A stretch of DNA of 64,000 nt from Anaeromyces robustus (Eukaryota; Neocallimastigomycota; Neocallimastigomycetes; Neocallimastigales; Neocallimastigaceae): NCBI GenBank assembly GCA_002104895.1, contig MCFG01000110.1:77501-141500 (forward strand), given 5' to 3'. The notes beneath the pieces were generated by a model. That model was not told the DNA's origin, did not search any database, and was given only the letters and a program-made list of their open reading frames with translations. A program made the position numbers and the translations under genes. This document shows positions 1 through 15,084 of this stretch, in pieces. Each line of letters begins with the position of its first letter. Position 1 is the first letter of the stretch.

Positions 1-374
1 TTGTTAAAAGGAATGGCACTATGGTAAGAAAAACATCAAAAAATTTAAATATTAACAGTTTAAAACATTTCAAGATGGAAGATAAAAATATAATGGAAGA
101 AAATACAAACTCAGGTAACATTTTAAATGACAGTAGTAATACAGATATTAACCAATTAATATCATTGACGCCATTTGAACTTTCTAAAAAAAATAGTTTA
201 GAATACAGAAAAGAAATTAATGATACATTAAATTTTAATAATAACGATTTTATTTATAATAATAGTAGTAAAGAGTTTTTATTAAAAAGTAATTCTATTA
301 TATCATCAACGGGATTAACAAAAGATGAATCTTTAAATGAAATTGAAGAAAAATATAACATAAATTTAATTTAA
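1..374 (+). CDS. 3' terminal part of an unrecognised gene
   Basis: The frame is open from the left edge of the window to the TAA at 372-374, so this is probably the last exon (or part of it) of a gene that begins outside. An internal ATG lies at 21, but the frame is already open upstream of it, so it need not be the start. The visible product is about 120 residues, hydrophilic and rich in Asn, Ser, Lys and Glu, with no signal peptide, membrane segment or recognisable motif. Such composition is common in disordered tails of proteins from very AT-rich genomes. I do not recognise a family. The coding call rests on the long open frame in DNA where non-coding stretches carry dense stops. Confidence 0.55.
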   Translation, partial: VKRNGTMVRKTSKNLNINSLKHFKMEDKNIMEENTNSGNILNDSSNTDINQLISLTPFELSKKNSLEYRKEINDTLNFNNNDFIYNNSSKEFLLKSNSIISSTGLTKDESLNEIEEKYNINLI

Positions 375-1203
375 AAATTTTATATATTAATATATTAATA
401 TAATAAATACAAATGCAAAAAAAATTTATATTTAATTTATATTGATAAATGTTTATAATATTTAATTAAATTGTATCTTTAAACATTAAAATTACTTTCT
501 AACCGTTTTAACTCTAACCTTAAAGAATTATAAAATGATATATATAAATAAACAATAAATTATTAATAAATAAATAATATATTAAAAATATTTAATATAT
601 AATATTTATTTATTTATTTATTTATTTATTCATTTATTCATTTATTTATTCATTTATTTATTCATTTTTTTATTTTTTTTATTTATTTATTTAATTATTT
701 ATTTATTTATTTATTTATATGTTACAACATTTATAATAAAAATAATTCTTTTATTTATATCTCTTAAATTGTTTAAAATATGGATATATAATATATTTAA
801 CTCAAAGAAAAAATAGTTGTATTAATTGTAATGAATAAAACTATATTAAAAGGAAATAATACATTAATACATGAAATTTTCTTATTTGTATAATAAAAAT
901 ATTAATAAAAAATATACTTTTTTGTTAAAATAGTTTTATAATTTAATATTAGTTTATAAAATTCATTGGATTTGAAAAAAATCGCTCAAAATAATTTAAA
1001 AAAAAAATAAAAATTAAATATTGTTAAAAGATATTTTATTTTCTATAAAAACAGAAAATAAAATAACATGAATTATTCTTGCTTATATATATTAAATTTA
1101 AAAAAAAAAAACATAATAAAATAAAACATACATAAATAAAGTTAAATATAAAAAAAAATATAAAAGAATTAAAAGAATAATAATAAATTGAATAAATTAA
1201 AAA

Positions 1204-1248
<45 letters not shown>

Positions 1249-1328
1249 AAGAAAAAAAGAAAAAAGTTCAATTTAACATATTATATAAAATATTATATAA
1301 AATAGCTTTATAATAAATCATTTACAAA
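375..1328. other. intergenic spacer / upstream region of SNF1
   Basis: AT-rich spacer without a supported gene. It contains a TTTA/TTCA tetranucleotide stretch at about 606-717 and a long, nearly pure A tract at about 1200-1263 shortly upstream of the SNF1 start codon. An A-rich sense-strand leader precedes several genes in this window, so the tract may belong to the promoter or 5' UTR. No TATA box can be called against this background. Confidence 0.5.
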
Positions 1329-5497
<4,169 letters not shown>

Positions 5498-5770
5498 ACT
5501 CATTTAATAGTAATTTTAACAATAATAATAATATTATTAGTAATATTCAAAAAAACAACGAAAAGAAAAATAAAACTATAATAAAAATATATAAATTATA
5601 TAACTATATAAATTACAAAAATTAAAAAATATATATAATTATAATAACTCATAACAATAAAATTCCTTAAAAATAATATATATATATATTTTCGCTCTTT
5701 TTTTTTTTTTCTTTTTTTTTTTGTAATTGTAATTTTTTAAATATTATTTATTATTATAATTATTATAATT

Positions 5771-5822
<52 letters not shown>

Positions 5823-5825
5823 TTA

Positions 5826-5864
<39 letters not shown>

Positions 5865-6055
5865 ATAATATATAATATAATATATAAATATACATATATT
5901 TGACTATAAAATTTTTTATACTAAGATATATTTTTTAAAAATGAGTATATATCAAATATTTGAATAATTAATTATTTATATTTATCATAAAATTTTTATA
6001 TATATTTATATTAAATAATTCATTAAAAAATTATAATAAAATATTAAATCCTTAC
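5498..6055. other. convergent intergenic spacer with TTTA/TTA microsatellites
   Basis: Spacer between the 3' ends of SNF1 (plus) and the F-box gene (minus). It holds T tracts at about 5698-5721 and a TTTA then TTA microsatellite at about 5774-5862. No coding or RNA gene signal is seen. Both 3' UTRs and poly(A) sites must lie here, but no individual signal can be picked out. Confidence 0.5.
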
Positions 6056-7087
6056 TTAAATACATGTACAAATATACCTGAATAATTCTTGTACAAAATA
6101 TTGCAATTTTGTTATAGTTATTCTATTAGCATAAGAATTTAAATTATTAATATTTATAATATTAAACGAATCAATTTGTTTAATAGGTTCTAAACGAATT
6201 GTTCTTTTAATATTAAAATTTGAATTATTATTCCCATTAATATATTCATAAGTTTCAATAACAGGAAAGAACATATTATGTAATTCTAAAACCAAACCAG
6301 ATTCTAAATAACCATTAAGAATTGATAATGCTTTTTCAGAATTTGAAAGAATTGTTTTCATTGGAGCTGTTGTAAAATACCTATTAATGCTATCATAATC
6401 AATGATGCCATCATTATTTATAAAGTTGTTAATTTTAATAGAATTGGGATCTCTATTAAATAAAGGGTTAATAGAAAATAACTCGATGACCTCTGGACCA
6501 GGTATATGGTCAACATTAGCATGAGGATCAATTTCATCTTTTTCTCGTACAACTAAACGTTGACAAATCTTAATATTTTTTAATAATCGAACAAATTCGG
6601 AATTAAGTAACTTTGCTTGATAAAAAGAATCAACAGGTTTTGACAACCTTAAACTTTGAATAACATTAGATATAGAAGCTTCTTGATTTTTTTCAGATAA
6701 ATGAGAGGCTTTAGCTTTTACATAAATTCTCATATTTGGATATCCATTTTCAACTAAATTTCCATTTCTCAATACACTTAATTCAGCACGTAGTACAATA
6801 ATATTTTCAGGGTGTCCACGAAAAGTAAGATATGCATAAGCATAATCCAATGGACATTCAGATGCTGTTTTAATGAAATTTATTAAAATATCTGGAAATT
6901 TTTGAGTAAACTCTTCATAAGAATTAAAAATTTTATTTGTTTGAAATCCAGTGTTTGTAATTAAATCTCTAAATTCTTTATTTAAAATTCTAAAAGAAAA
7001 TAAAGTGTGATGTGGAAGAAAAGACAAAACTCGTAATTTTAATTCTTTTGGAAGATTATTAAATTGTTCCATATTTTCACTACTCAA
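6056..7087 (-). CDS. F-box protein
   Basis: Single-exon gene of 343 codons. Residues about 10-43 form an F-box: LPKELKLRVLSFLP, then an LF..R.LNKEFRDLI continuation. F-box proteins bind Skp1 and bring substrates to SCF (Skp1-cullin-F-box) ubiquitin ligases. The remaining 300 residues show no LRR, WD40 or Kelch repeats that I recognise, so the substrate module is unknown. The ATG at 7087 is chosen because the F-box follows after only nine residues and stops and low-complexity DNA lie upstream. The last codons overlap a possible splice donor (reverse strand, ...CAG then GTATAT near 6078), so a short extra 3' exon cannot be excluded, though no acceptor exon was found. It is divergent from the E2 gene, with a 1.4-kb shared upstream region. 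Confidence 0.85.
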   Translation of the reverse strand: MSSENMEQFNNLPKELKLRVLSFLPHHTLFSFRILNKEFRDLITNTGFQTNKIFNSYEEFTQKFPDILINFIKTASECPLDYAYAYLTFRGHPENIIVLRAELSVLRNGNLVENGYPNMRIYVKAKASHLSEKNQEASISNVIQSLRLSKPVDSFYQAKLLNSEFVRLLKNIKICQRLVVREKDEIDPHANVDHIPGPEVIELFSINPLFNRDPNSIKINNFINNDGIIDYDSINRYFTTAPMKTILSNSEKALSILNGYLESGLVLELHNMFFPVIETYEYINGNNNSNFNIKRTIRLEPIKQIDSFNIININNLNSYANRITITKLQYFVQELFRYICTCI

Positions 7088-7280
7088 TTTATTAGTTATA
7101 TCTTTTTACAAATATTATATAGACTTGGTTTTTATTTTTTTTTTTTTTTTTTTTTTTTTTTGAATTTTGAATTTCTATTAAATTATGTTCTTGCATAAAT
7201 ATATTCATTAATATTATATATTTATTTATTATTATTATTATTAATTATTTATTTATTTAATTATTTAATTAATTAATAAA

Positions 7281-7311
<31 letters not shown>

Positions 7312-8533
7312 AATACTAGATATATATTAATGATTTATAAAATATTTATTTAAATTGTTACACTTTATAATATAAATGAATTAATTATTTTCTTATTTTT
7401 AATTATTTTTAAATTGAATAATAACATTTTTCTTATATAAATTTCATATTTCAAAAAAAAAAAAAAATTTCATTTTCATAAAAAAATTTTACTGATATTA
7501 CTATTTTTATTATATTATTATTGTTATATAATTATTTAAATGTAATATATATTAGCTCTATAGTACTTAATTTTTTTTTTTTTTTCATATAATTTATATA
7601 TAAAATTTTGATCTGCATTTCAAGTATAATATAAAAAAAGAGGTGTCTTTTCTTAAAATAATATATTAACTTTTTTTTAATTATTAAAAGCTTAATTTAT
7701 TCGAAATTAATTTTTAATTTATGATTGAATATATTAAAAATAAATTTATAACAAATTTTAATTATATATAAAAAAAATGTTTTTCTTTTTTTTTTATTGT
7801 TGTATATAATTATTTATTTTGATTTTTATTTATTAATGAAAACATCCATCCATCAATATCGATTATAATTATATCACGTGATAAACTATGTTTTAATTAT
7901 TAATTAAATTAAACAGCTTTTTAAATAAAAAATAAAGACTAGAATGTCTATTATTTTATTTTATTTTAAATATAAATTAAAATAAATAAATAAATAAATA
8001 ATATCTAAATAATTTATAAATAACTAATTATAAAAAGATTAATTAAAAAAATCTTTTTAAAAATAAAGTAAAAGTATAGTTATAGGTTTGTGAAAAACTA
8101 AATTAAGGTAATATTTTAAAAATAAAATAATTTAAATTTAAAAATTTAAATTGTTTTAAAAATTATAAATATATATATATTATTATTATTACCTATGACC
8201 GTTGATTTTACAAGAATTATATAATTTATAATTTATCGAAAGAAATAATATGTATATTTTAATAAATTATTTATTTATTCCAACACAATTATAAAAAATA
8301 TTTTTATTTTTTATATTTTTTATACTAAAAAAGACTTAAAACTTTTATCTATTTTATATTTAATTTATATAAATATTTATTTTTATTTATATTTATACTT
8401 ATATTATATATAGATAGTTATAATAAAACAAGCCATAATAACTTTTAAAAAAAAAAAAAACGTTTTACAATTAATACGTATAACTTCAAATAGTAATAAT
8501 AAGGAAAATTAATTAAAAAAAATTATAATAGAA
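7088..8533. other. shared divergent upstream region of the F-box and E2 genes
   Basis: About 1.4 kb of AT-rich DNA between two divergent genes. It contains a T21 tract (7138-7160), which is an A tract in the sense orientation of the F-box gene, and an A tract (about 8448-8460) upstream of the E2. The only conspicuous GC-bearing site is the palindrome listed at 7872. No coding frame is supported. Confidence 0.5.
7872..7883. promoter_or_regulatory. palindromic CACGTG (E-box) site
   Basis: Perfect 12-bp palindrome TATCACGTGATA centred on CACGTG, the core bound by bHLH factors (for example the Cbf1 type) in fungi. It lies about 0.65 kb upstream of the E2 ATG and 0.79 kb upstream of the divergent F-box ATG, in DNA that otherwise contains almost no G or C. 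Function is inferred only from the motif and location. Confidence 0.3.
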
Positions 8534-9541
8534 ATGGCAGCTATTCAAATCAGTAAAAGAATTACCAAAGAAATAAAAGATGTTTTAAAAGACAAAGAAT
8601 CTACTGTTGAATTAAAAATTATTGATGATAATTTTCGTTAGTTGAATAATTTCTTTCTTTAAATTATATATATCATTTTTGGATGAAAATAATAATTTGT
8701 GTCATAAAATATAATAGAATGAAAAATTTAATTATTATTATTCAATTTTTATTAAATAAAATACTTAATAATTATATTTAATATTAATTATATATATTAA
8801 TAAAATAATAATAAAATAAATAATAAATAATATAATTTATTTTATTATTATTATTATTATTATAGAACATTTAGAAGGTTCATTCGACGGTCCAGAAGGA
8901 ACACCATATGAAGGTTTTTATTCAATAATATTTTAAATCTTAGAATTTTTCCAATAATATTATTTCACTAATATTATATTTATTTTTATTATAATAAGAT
9001 GGAAGATTTATTGTTGACATTGAAATCCGTAAGTTTTATTGTTAAATGTTTTTTAATAATTTTTTATTAATATTTTATAATATATATAAGCAAATATATT
9101 TAAATATAATATTATTGTTTTAATTTTAATATTAATTATATTTTATTATTTGTTTCAAAATAATTATTATAACAATTTTATTTACAGCAACAAATTATCC
9201 TTTTAAACCACCAAAAATGAAATTCTTAACAATGGTCTATCATCCAAATATTTCTTCACAAACAGGAGGTTTAATTCAATGCATTTATTATACTACTTAT
9301 AATTAAATGAATTAAATTCAATATATTTTATTTTTATGTTATTAAAATTAAATTATTAATCATTATAATATTTTTTATTTTATTTTAATAATTTTTTTTT
9401 ATAATTTTTTAAATATTCATAGCTATTTGTTTAGGTATTATACCAAAAATTTTATTCTTATACATTTAATATTATATGTTAGTCGTCGACAAATGTTTTT
9501 TTTTTCTTTTCTTTTTACTAAAAATATTATTACTCTCTTTA

Positions 9542-9588
<47 letters not shown>

Positions 9589-10126
9589 GACATTTTAAAA
9601 GATAATTGGTAATAAATTATACAAATGTATTTTTAATATATTAGTTTATATATACTTTTAATTTATATTATTTATTAATATTTTATTTTTATAAATATAA
9701 TTTAATTTGACATAAATTAATATAAAGGACACCAACATATACATTAAAAACTGTTTTAATTTCATTACGTTCTTTATTAACAACACCTGAACCAAATGAT
9801 CCACAAGATGCCCAAGTAAATAGTCATTAATGATATTAAAGATAAAATTTAAAAAAAAAAAAAAATTATACTAAACCAAAAAAATAATTATATAGGTTGC
9901 AAGACATTATCTATCTGATCGTGAGGATTTTGATCGCACTGCACGTTATTGGACAATTACATATGCTCCAAAAAAATCTTATGATGGTCCAGCAGATGAA
10001 ATTGGACTAGATAAAAATGCTATTGCAACATTATGTGAAATGGGATTTGATCGTATTAGTGTTCTTTCAGCGTTACGAGCTACTCAAAATGATGTAGAAG
10101 CTGCCGTTCAAAAATTATTAGGTTAA
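8534..10126 (+). CDS. UBC1: class II ubiquitin-conjugating enzyme E2 with C-terminal UBA (UBC1/UBE2K type), 8 exons
   Basis: E2 that accepts ubiquitin from E1 on a catalytic Cys and extends ubiquitin chains, mainly Lys48-linked in this family. Exons: 8534-8636, 8866-8913, 8999-9028, 9188-9268, 9423-9434, 9590-9608, 9728-9815, 9896-10126 (612 nt, 203 residues), all with GT-AG introns. The UBC fold runs over about residues 5-150: [32 protein letters not shown] (the HPN motif), and catalytic Cys90 in GAICLDILKDNW. A C-terminal UBA follows (about 162-203: ATLCEMGF ... [10 protein letters not shown]). Length and domain order match yeast Ubc1 and human UBE2K (about 200-215 residues). The oddity is that the catalytic Cys sits on a 12-nt exon followed by a 19-nt exon; both are required to restore the conserved sequence in frame. 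The donor of intron 4 (GTTTAA) is non-consensus. Confidence 0.95.
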
Positions 10127-10545
10127 TGAAATATTGATTTAATAACAAGTATAATTTTAACATATCATTTTTAATAAAATAAAATAACAAAATAAAATAA
10201 ATAATAAATAATATAATATAATAAATTGACTTATTCAAATAATAATATAACCAGATCTATTCTAATAATAGCAACTACAGTAAAATATAATTGTATTATA
10301 TTAATTATTACAGTAGTGATAATTAATGTATTATTAATTATAGTTATTAATTAATAATAATTCATCTATTAAAAAAAATATAAAAAATTATTCTTTATTT
10401 AAATAAAAATAAAAGTAAAATTTATACATTAATAAAAAATAAAATTAAAAATTAAACATAAAATATTAATGATTAAGATATTAAAACAAAGCAACAAAAC
10501 AGCAAAATAATAATTATAAATGATAATAAAGTATATATATATATA

Positions 10546-10616
<71 letters not shown>

Positions 10617-11070
10617 TTGTTATTATTATTGTTATTGTTGTTGTTACTATTATTATTATTAAGGATAAACATTTTTTATTATTTTATGTATTGTTATTAA
10701 TAATTATTAAAAATGTAATAATTATATAAAAGGTTATAGAAAAAAATTTTAATTATTTATGGAGATATGTAAATATCATGAAATATATTTTATTGATATT
10801 TTAATTTATTTTATTTTTTAATATATTAAATAATTAATTAAGAATAGCGCAAAACTTTTTCTATGTTCATGTATTTTATTTCTTAATTATTTTTTATTAA
10901 TAAATAAAGTAATACAAAATCTAATAAACAAAATAAAAATTAAAAAATAGAAGTAGATTACTTCATAAGGTATAGTGTACATTATTCTAATATTTTCTAA
11001 TATTAAATTATTATGTAATAAATTTAATATCATTATTAGAATCGTATTTTGACTTATTGTCTTGGATTAA
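10127..11070. other. intergenic AT-rich spacer
   Basis: Downstream flank of the E2 gene. It contains an (ATT)n run followed by an (AGT)n run (about 10543-10645) and no supported gene. Frames open across the triplet runs are repeat artefacts. Confidence 0.5.
10543..10645 (+). repeat. compound (ATT)n(AGT)n microsatellite
   Basis: TTA/ATT triplets pass into ten AGT triplets and then mixed GTT/ATT triplets. The AGT block is one of the few places where G recurs regularly in non-coding DNA of this window. Confidence 0.85.
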
Positions 11071-11719
11071 TTTAAATTAAACATACGTGTGACATACAGA
11101 TTACATAAAAGTAAAGAATATACAATACATGAAATGTAATTTAAATAAAAGTAATAAAAGATACAAAAGAAAATAATGAAATTTATTAGATATTAATCAA
11201 ATTAAAAATATTAAATGAACAAAAGAGAAAAAAATTAAACTTCTAACCTCTTCCATTCAATTAATGGAGAATCATTCGAGTCCATGTCTTATCTTTTCGA
11301 CGTTGATGCCCTTAAAGCTGAGTGTACTTATTATTATACCATTTGAGGAAAATCCGAAAAGATATATTTACAATTAGCATAATAACAGACCCACAATAAC
11401 CGGAACAGGAAACTCTGATGAAACTTTAATAAGTAGTTCATATTACTGTCTCCGTTCCACATCAATATTTAGTTTTTCAAATACAATAACACCCATCAAG
11501 GAAAGCGTTAAGCATTAACTAATATCTATTATCTTTATAATCTTCGTTCGAGTCCAAAAAAATTTCCAGTAATCTGGCAAACTTCATGAATAAGTATCAT
11601 TGCCCATAATGCTTAATTTGATACATTACACATTTCAAATTGCATCACTATAGCATTCAAATTTGCAATACTTATTACCCTCAAGAGTTCGGAAGATAAA
11701 AATTCATCCTAGGGAACAC
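11071..11719 (-). other. GC-richer degenerate segment, probable decayed coding or mobile DNA
   Basis: This 650-bp stretch has clearly higher complexity and GC than the spacers around it, with no long open frame on either strand. On the reverse strand short protein-like pieces can be read (for example LIKVSSEFPVPVIVGLLLC and STLSFKGINVEKIRHGLE) separated by stops and frame changes, as expected of an old pseudogene or transposon relic. Two copies of a TTCGAGTCC-like string (about 11275 and 11546) resemble a tRNA B box, but no A box or tRNA fold accompanies them. It directly abuts the poly(T) end of the LINE, so it was the target or flank of that insertion. Family unknown. Confidence 0.35.
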
Positions 11720-11974
11720 TTTTTTTTTTTTTTTTTTTTTTATGGCACACAATTTGTACGTCAACTTTATTGAATTTAAATATTAAAATACATGAATCAT
11801 AAAAAAACACATAATGAAAAAAAAATGATACTACTAAAAAAAAATAAAAACCAGTAATATATTATAGATAATAATAAATAATACTGGAGGGAAAAAAAAT
11901 AGTATAATAATATTTAAAAACAATAAATCCATACAAGCCCTTAATTCTAAATATAGAATTAAAGTAAAATTGAT

Positions 11975-12450
11975 CTATCCTATTCCACTAGGGTCGGAAA
12001 TAGGATCGGCATTTGCCCTACTAGGCTGTCCTACTGTGTTATCAGCATTGACGTTCCTGGAGAGGTTGGTTTTAAATTTATTGAACAATATATGTTGTCT
12101 TTTACAGACAACAGGCATGATATCATTCAATAGAGCCGCAGATCGCAACAAGAATGGGGATTTTGAATAAGTACCAGATTCAGTCTGACACTTAAACAAA
12201 CATTCCCATTCCATTTTGTATGGACTATCGTTAATTCTATCACTAAAACCATAATCCCTTCCACCAATTAAAAAAATATAAATACTGTACCTATTAACTA
12301 TTTTTTTATTACCTAATATATCTATATTACTAATACTATTAAACCTCATATTATTACTATTTTTATAACCCTTAACAATACTATTAATTCTATTATCTAC
12401 ATTAGGGTTATTACTGGTCCTAACTAAACTATTAAAAAGACTATCTAAAA
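11975..12450 (-). CDS. C-terminal coding piece of the older LINE ORF
   Basis: This piece encodes the last roughly 150 residues of the LINE polyprotein in a different frame from the RT block. It ends SRANADPISDPSGIG and is almost identical to the same region of the younger copy, where it is fused in frame to the RT. The break comes from a longer A run here (10 A on the plus strand against 8 in the younger copy, near 12455). Function of this C-terminal extension is unknown. Confidence 0.8.
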
Positions 12451-15084
12451 AATAAAAAAAAAATTTCTATCTAGATCAGAGAAGTGATCAATACGAAGAT
12501 TTTTAAATAAGAAACAATTTATAAACCAATGATCAATTCTCTGATAACTCTCACAATGGAAACAACATGAACAACAATTAGGACAAGAATTATTAATCAT
12601 TTTTGCAGCTTTAGCAACTCTAGCATCGATTTTATATCCACATCTTGCCCTAAGTATCCACCTAAAACCTTTGCTATATTCAGGATATTCTAGATTAAGT
12701 TTTAAGTAATTCCTTGATTCTTCAAATTTGTACATTTTATAAGTTTTAGCTTTAATTGATTTATCACTGTTCATGTCTCTGTCCCAATAGAATTCCATAA
12801 TTTCTTTAGAAGAGGATGAAATATTGTTTAATTTATCATTTAATATTTTACTTTCTTTGTCCCAAGTCCATTTTCTTGTTGTAGCAACATTATTAACTAT
12901 CTTAGAGATAATGCAGTTGGAGTCCTTCCACTTATTAAAACATCTAACCTGAGCTAAAGCACATTTACCAGAAAGTGGAGGAATATTGAGTTCTTTTGAG
13001 ATGCAATAAATAGAAACAAAAGAATTAGGTTTCGAGTAGCCTAAAATCCAATAAAAACCTTTGTTAATTATTGTTTGTGTAGAACTAGTATTGTTTTTGT
13101 TAGAACCAAGCAAAGGCGCGTAATAGGAAACTTGTCCAATAACTTTTGCAGAGAATAAAGTTCTTTTAAGAGGAATAGGAATCAGATCATTTTTTAAAAA
13201 ACCTTGAATTGAAAACAAAGCCTTACTAACTTTATTTTTCATTTTACTAATAACGAATTTTAAATCTAGAGATTTGTGAAAGGGAACACCAAGGTAAGTA
13301 TAACAATCTGTTTTAGGGATTGGGATTCCTGTTAAATAAAAGGTAGGGTCTTCTCTAAGAATATATTCCGAATTTTCATGTCTAACAGCAAATGTGGCAC
13401 ATTTATTAATTCCAAAAGTCATCTCATTGTCCTTAGCCCATTTACTAACTGAGCGAAGAAGTTTATTCATACGAGATCTACTAGGGGCACAAAGAACAAT
13501 ATCATCAGCAAATAATCCTCCACAGCAATATTCAGTATCTATTTTCACACCATTATGCAGGCAATCGTTGAAGATGTCGTTGATAAACAAATTAAAAAGT
13601 ATAGGAGATAAGGGACATCCTTGTCGAACTCCTTTAAGTATACTGAAGGAATCGGAAAATTGTCCATTAATTTTAACACAAGCTTTGGAAGACAGATATA
13701 GGTTCTCCAAAAATTGAAAGCATTTTCCTTGTATACCAAGGGTATAAATTTTCGATAAAATGTTATAGATGGGCACAGAATCGTAAGCTTTTTTAAGATC
13801 CAGAAAAGCTAAATAAGTATCTTCCCCTTTGAATTTACGTCTTTGACAAATAGAAAGAATAGAGATAAAAAGACTAATACATTCTTCCTTATTCCGAAAG
13901 CCAAATTGTTCTGGTCTAATGAATCCATGACTTATACCATATTCAGAAATTCTAGAAGCAATAATTTTCGAAAGAATCTTAATACCATTATTGATAAGAG
14001 AGATACCACGATAGTTATCACAATTAGAAAGATCGCCTTTTTTTGGGATAGAAACAATGGATGCATTATTCCAAAAAATAGGAAAATCACCATTCCAAAT
14101 ACGATTAATTAAGAAATGGAAACAACTAAGACCAGCCGGAATATAGGAATCATTATTTGCAGAGTCATCTGAAGAGGAATCAGGAATTAAAGCTTTATAA
14201 AATTCAATAGGGATACCATCGGGACCCGAGGCTTTAAAGTTAGGGATAGAAAGGATGGCCTTTTTGATTTCTTCAATGCTGATATCTTGGTTAATATCCC
14301 ATACTATGTTATTTCCACTCTTTATACGATTGATAGCGGGAGAATACTTCCAGAATTTTTTATTCATGCTATGTCCAGTAGAGTCATTACTAAGTTTCTT
14401 ATAATAATTACACCAAACATCTAATTGATCTTTAGTACTATACACTAAGTTATCTTGGTGGTCTCTGATAGGATGAGGTATAAATAACTCCTGATTGTTA
14501 TTTTTAATATTCTTCTTAATCCATGACCATGATTTTCTGCTGTCATTTTTTAAGGTAGCCTCGCAGCCTATTTTAATCCAAAATAAATAGTTTTGTCTTC
14601 TAAATTCATTACATTTTTTATGAATAGATTGGCATAATTTATTATAAGATGCAACAAGGATAATAAATTGATTAGGTTCATAATCTAAATGGCTCTTTTT
14701 AATTTGTCGATACTTCAAGCTTTTAATTCTTTGAAGACAGTAAATATTACGTGACATATGGAACATTGATTTCCTAATTTCAGTAGAAGATGTAATTTCA
14801 AGATCCTCTGCAATTGAATTAGATGTATCAATAAACTTATCAACTAGATCATCAATAGAAAGATAAGGATTATTAAAAATCTCATTATTTAAAATAGCAA
14901 ACTTGTTATTGTCAACAATATCGTTTTTCATTTCCTTACAGCGAATTCTATTCCATTGAACAACCTTTTTTGGGTGAGTAAAGGAGAGATCAACAAAGTT
15001 TTTCTTACAATATACTAGCATTGGTTTATGATCAGAGACTGGGTGATAATCAATAAAAGAGCATACGATATAAGGTTCAACATT
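12445..15084 (-). CDS. LINE reverse transcriptase with C-terminal Cys/His finger (older copy)
   Basis: Reverse transcriptase for target-primed reverse transcription. Counting from the internal Met at 15021 (858 residues), the RT fingers include SIVSIPKKG and CDNYRGISL (about 323-342), palm motif A is LAFLDLKKAYD (about 404-414), RQGCPLSP lies at about 466-473, and the catalytic box GGLFADD at about 501-507 has the paired Asp residues. Near residue 800 a CPNC...C..C...H...C cluster forms the zinc-knuckle-like element common after LINE RT domains. The frame is open upstream of the Met to about 15084 and there reads SDHKP, the end of the endonuclease domain, so endonuclease and RT were one ORF now separated by a one-base-type shift in an AAAA run. 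It is truncated at its C-terminus by the shift near 12455. Confidence 0.9.
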   Translation of the reverse strand, partial: NVEPYIVCSFIDYHPVSDHKPMLVYCKKNFVDLSFTHPKKVVQWNRIRCKEMKNDIVDNNKFAILNNEIFNNPYLSIDDLVDKFIDTSNSIAEDLEITSSTEIRKSMFHMSRNIYCLQRIKSLKYRQIKKSHLDYEPNQFIILVASYNKLCQSIHKKCNEFRRQNYLFWIKIGCEATLKNDSRKSWSWIKKNIKNNNQELFIPHPIRDHQDNLVYSTKDQLDVWCNYYKKLSNDSTGHSMNKKFWKYSPAINRIKSGNNIVWDINQDISIEEIKKAILSIPNFKASGPDGIPIEFYKALIPDSSSDDSANNDSYIPAGLSCFHFLINRIWNGDFPIFWNNASIVSIPKKGDLSNCDNYRGISLINNGIKILSKIIASRISEYGISHGFIRPEQFGFRNKEECISLFISILSICQRRKFKGEDTYLAFLDLKKAYDSVPIYNILSKIYTLGIQGKCFQFLENLYLSSKACVKINGQFSDSFSILKGVRQGCPLSPILFNLFINDIFNDCLHNGVKIDTEYCCGGLFADDIVLCAPSRSRMNKLLRSVSKWAKDNEMTFGINKCATFAVRHENSEYILREDPTFYLTGIPIPKTDCYTYLGVPFHKSLDLKFVISKMKNKVSKALFSIQGFLKNDLIPIPLKRTLFSAKVIGQVSYYAPLLGSNKNNTSSTQTIINKGFYWILGYSKPNSFVSIYCISKELNIPPLSGKCALAQVRCFNKWKDSNCIISKIVNNVATTRKWTWDKESKILNDKLNNISSSSKEIMEFYWDRDMNSDKSIKAKTYKMYKFEESRNYLKLNLEYPEYSKGFRWILRARCGYKIDARVAKAAKMINNSCPNCCSCCFHCESYQRIDHWFINCFLFKNLRIDHFSDLDRNFFFIF

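Noticed and set aside
10520-10729. Frame coding Ile and Ser runs
   Set aside because: It consists of ATT and AGT triplet microsatellites with no protein-like sequence outside them.
11546-11556. B-box-like GTTCGAGTCC as sign of another tRNA or SINE
   Set aside because: No A box at the right distance and no tRNA-like pairing around it.
11970-12170. Plus-strand frame repeated at 16108-16308
   Set aside because: Antisense shadow of the LINE C-terminal coding region, present twice only because the LINE is present twice.
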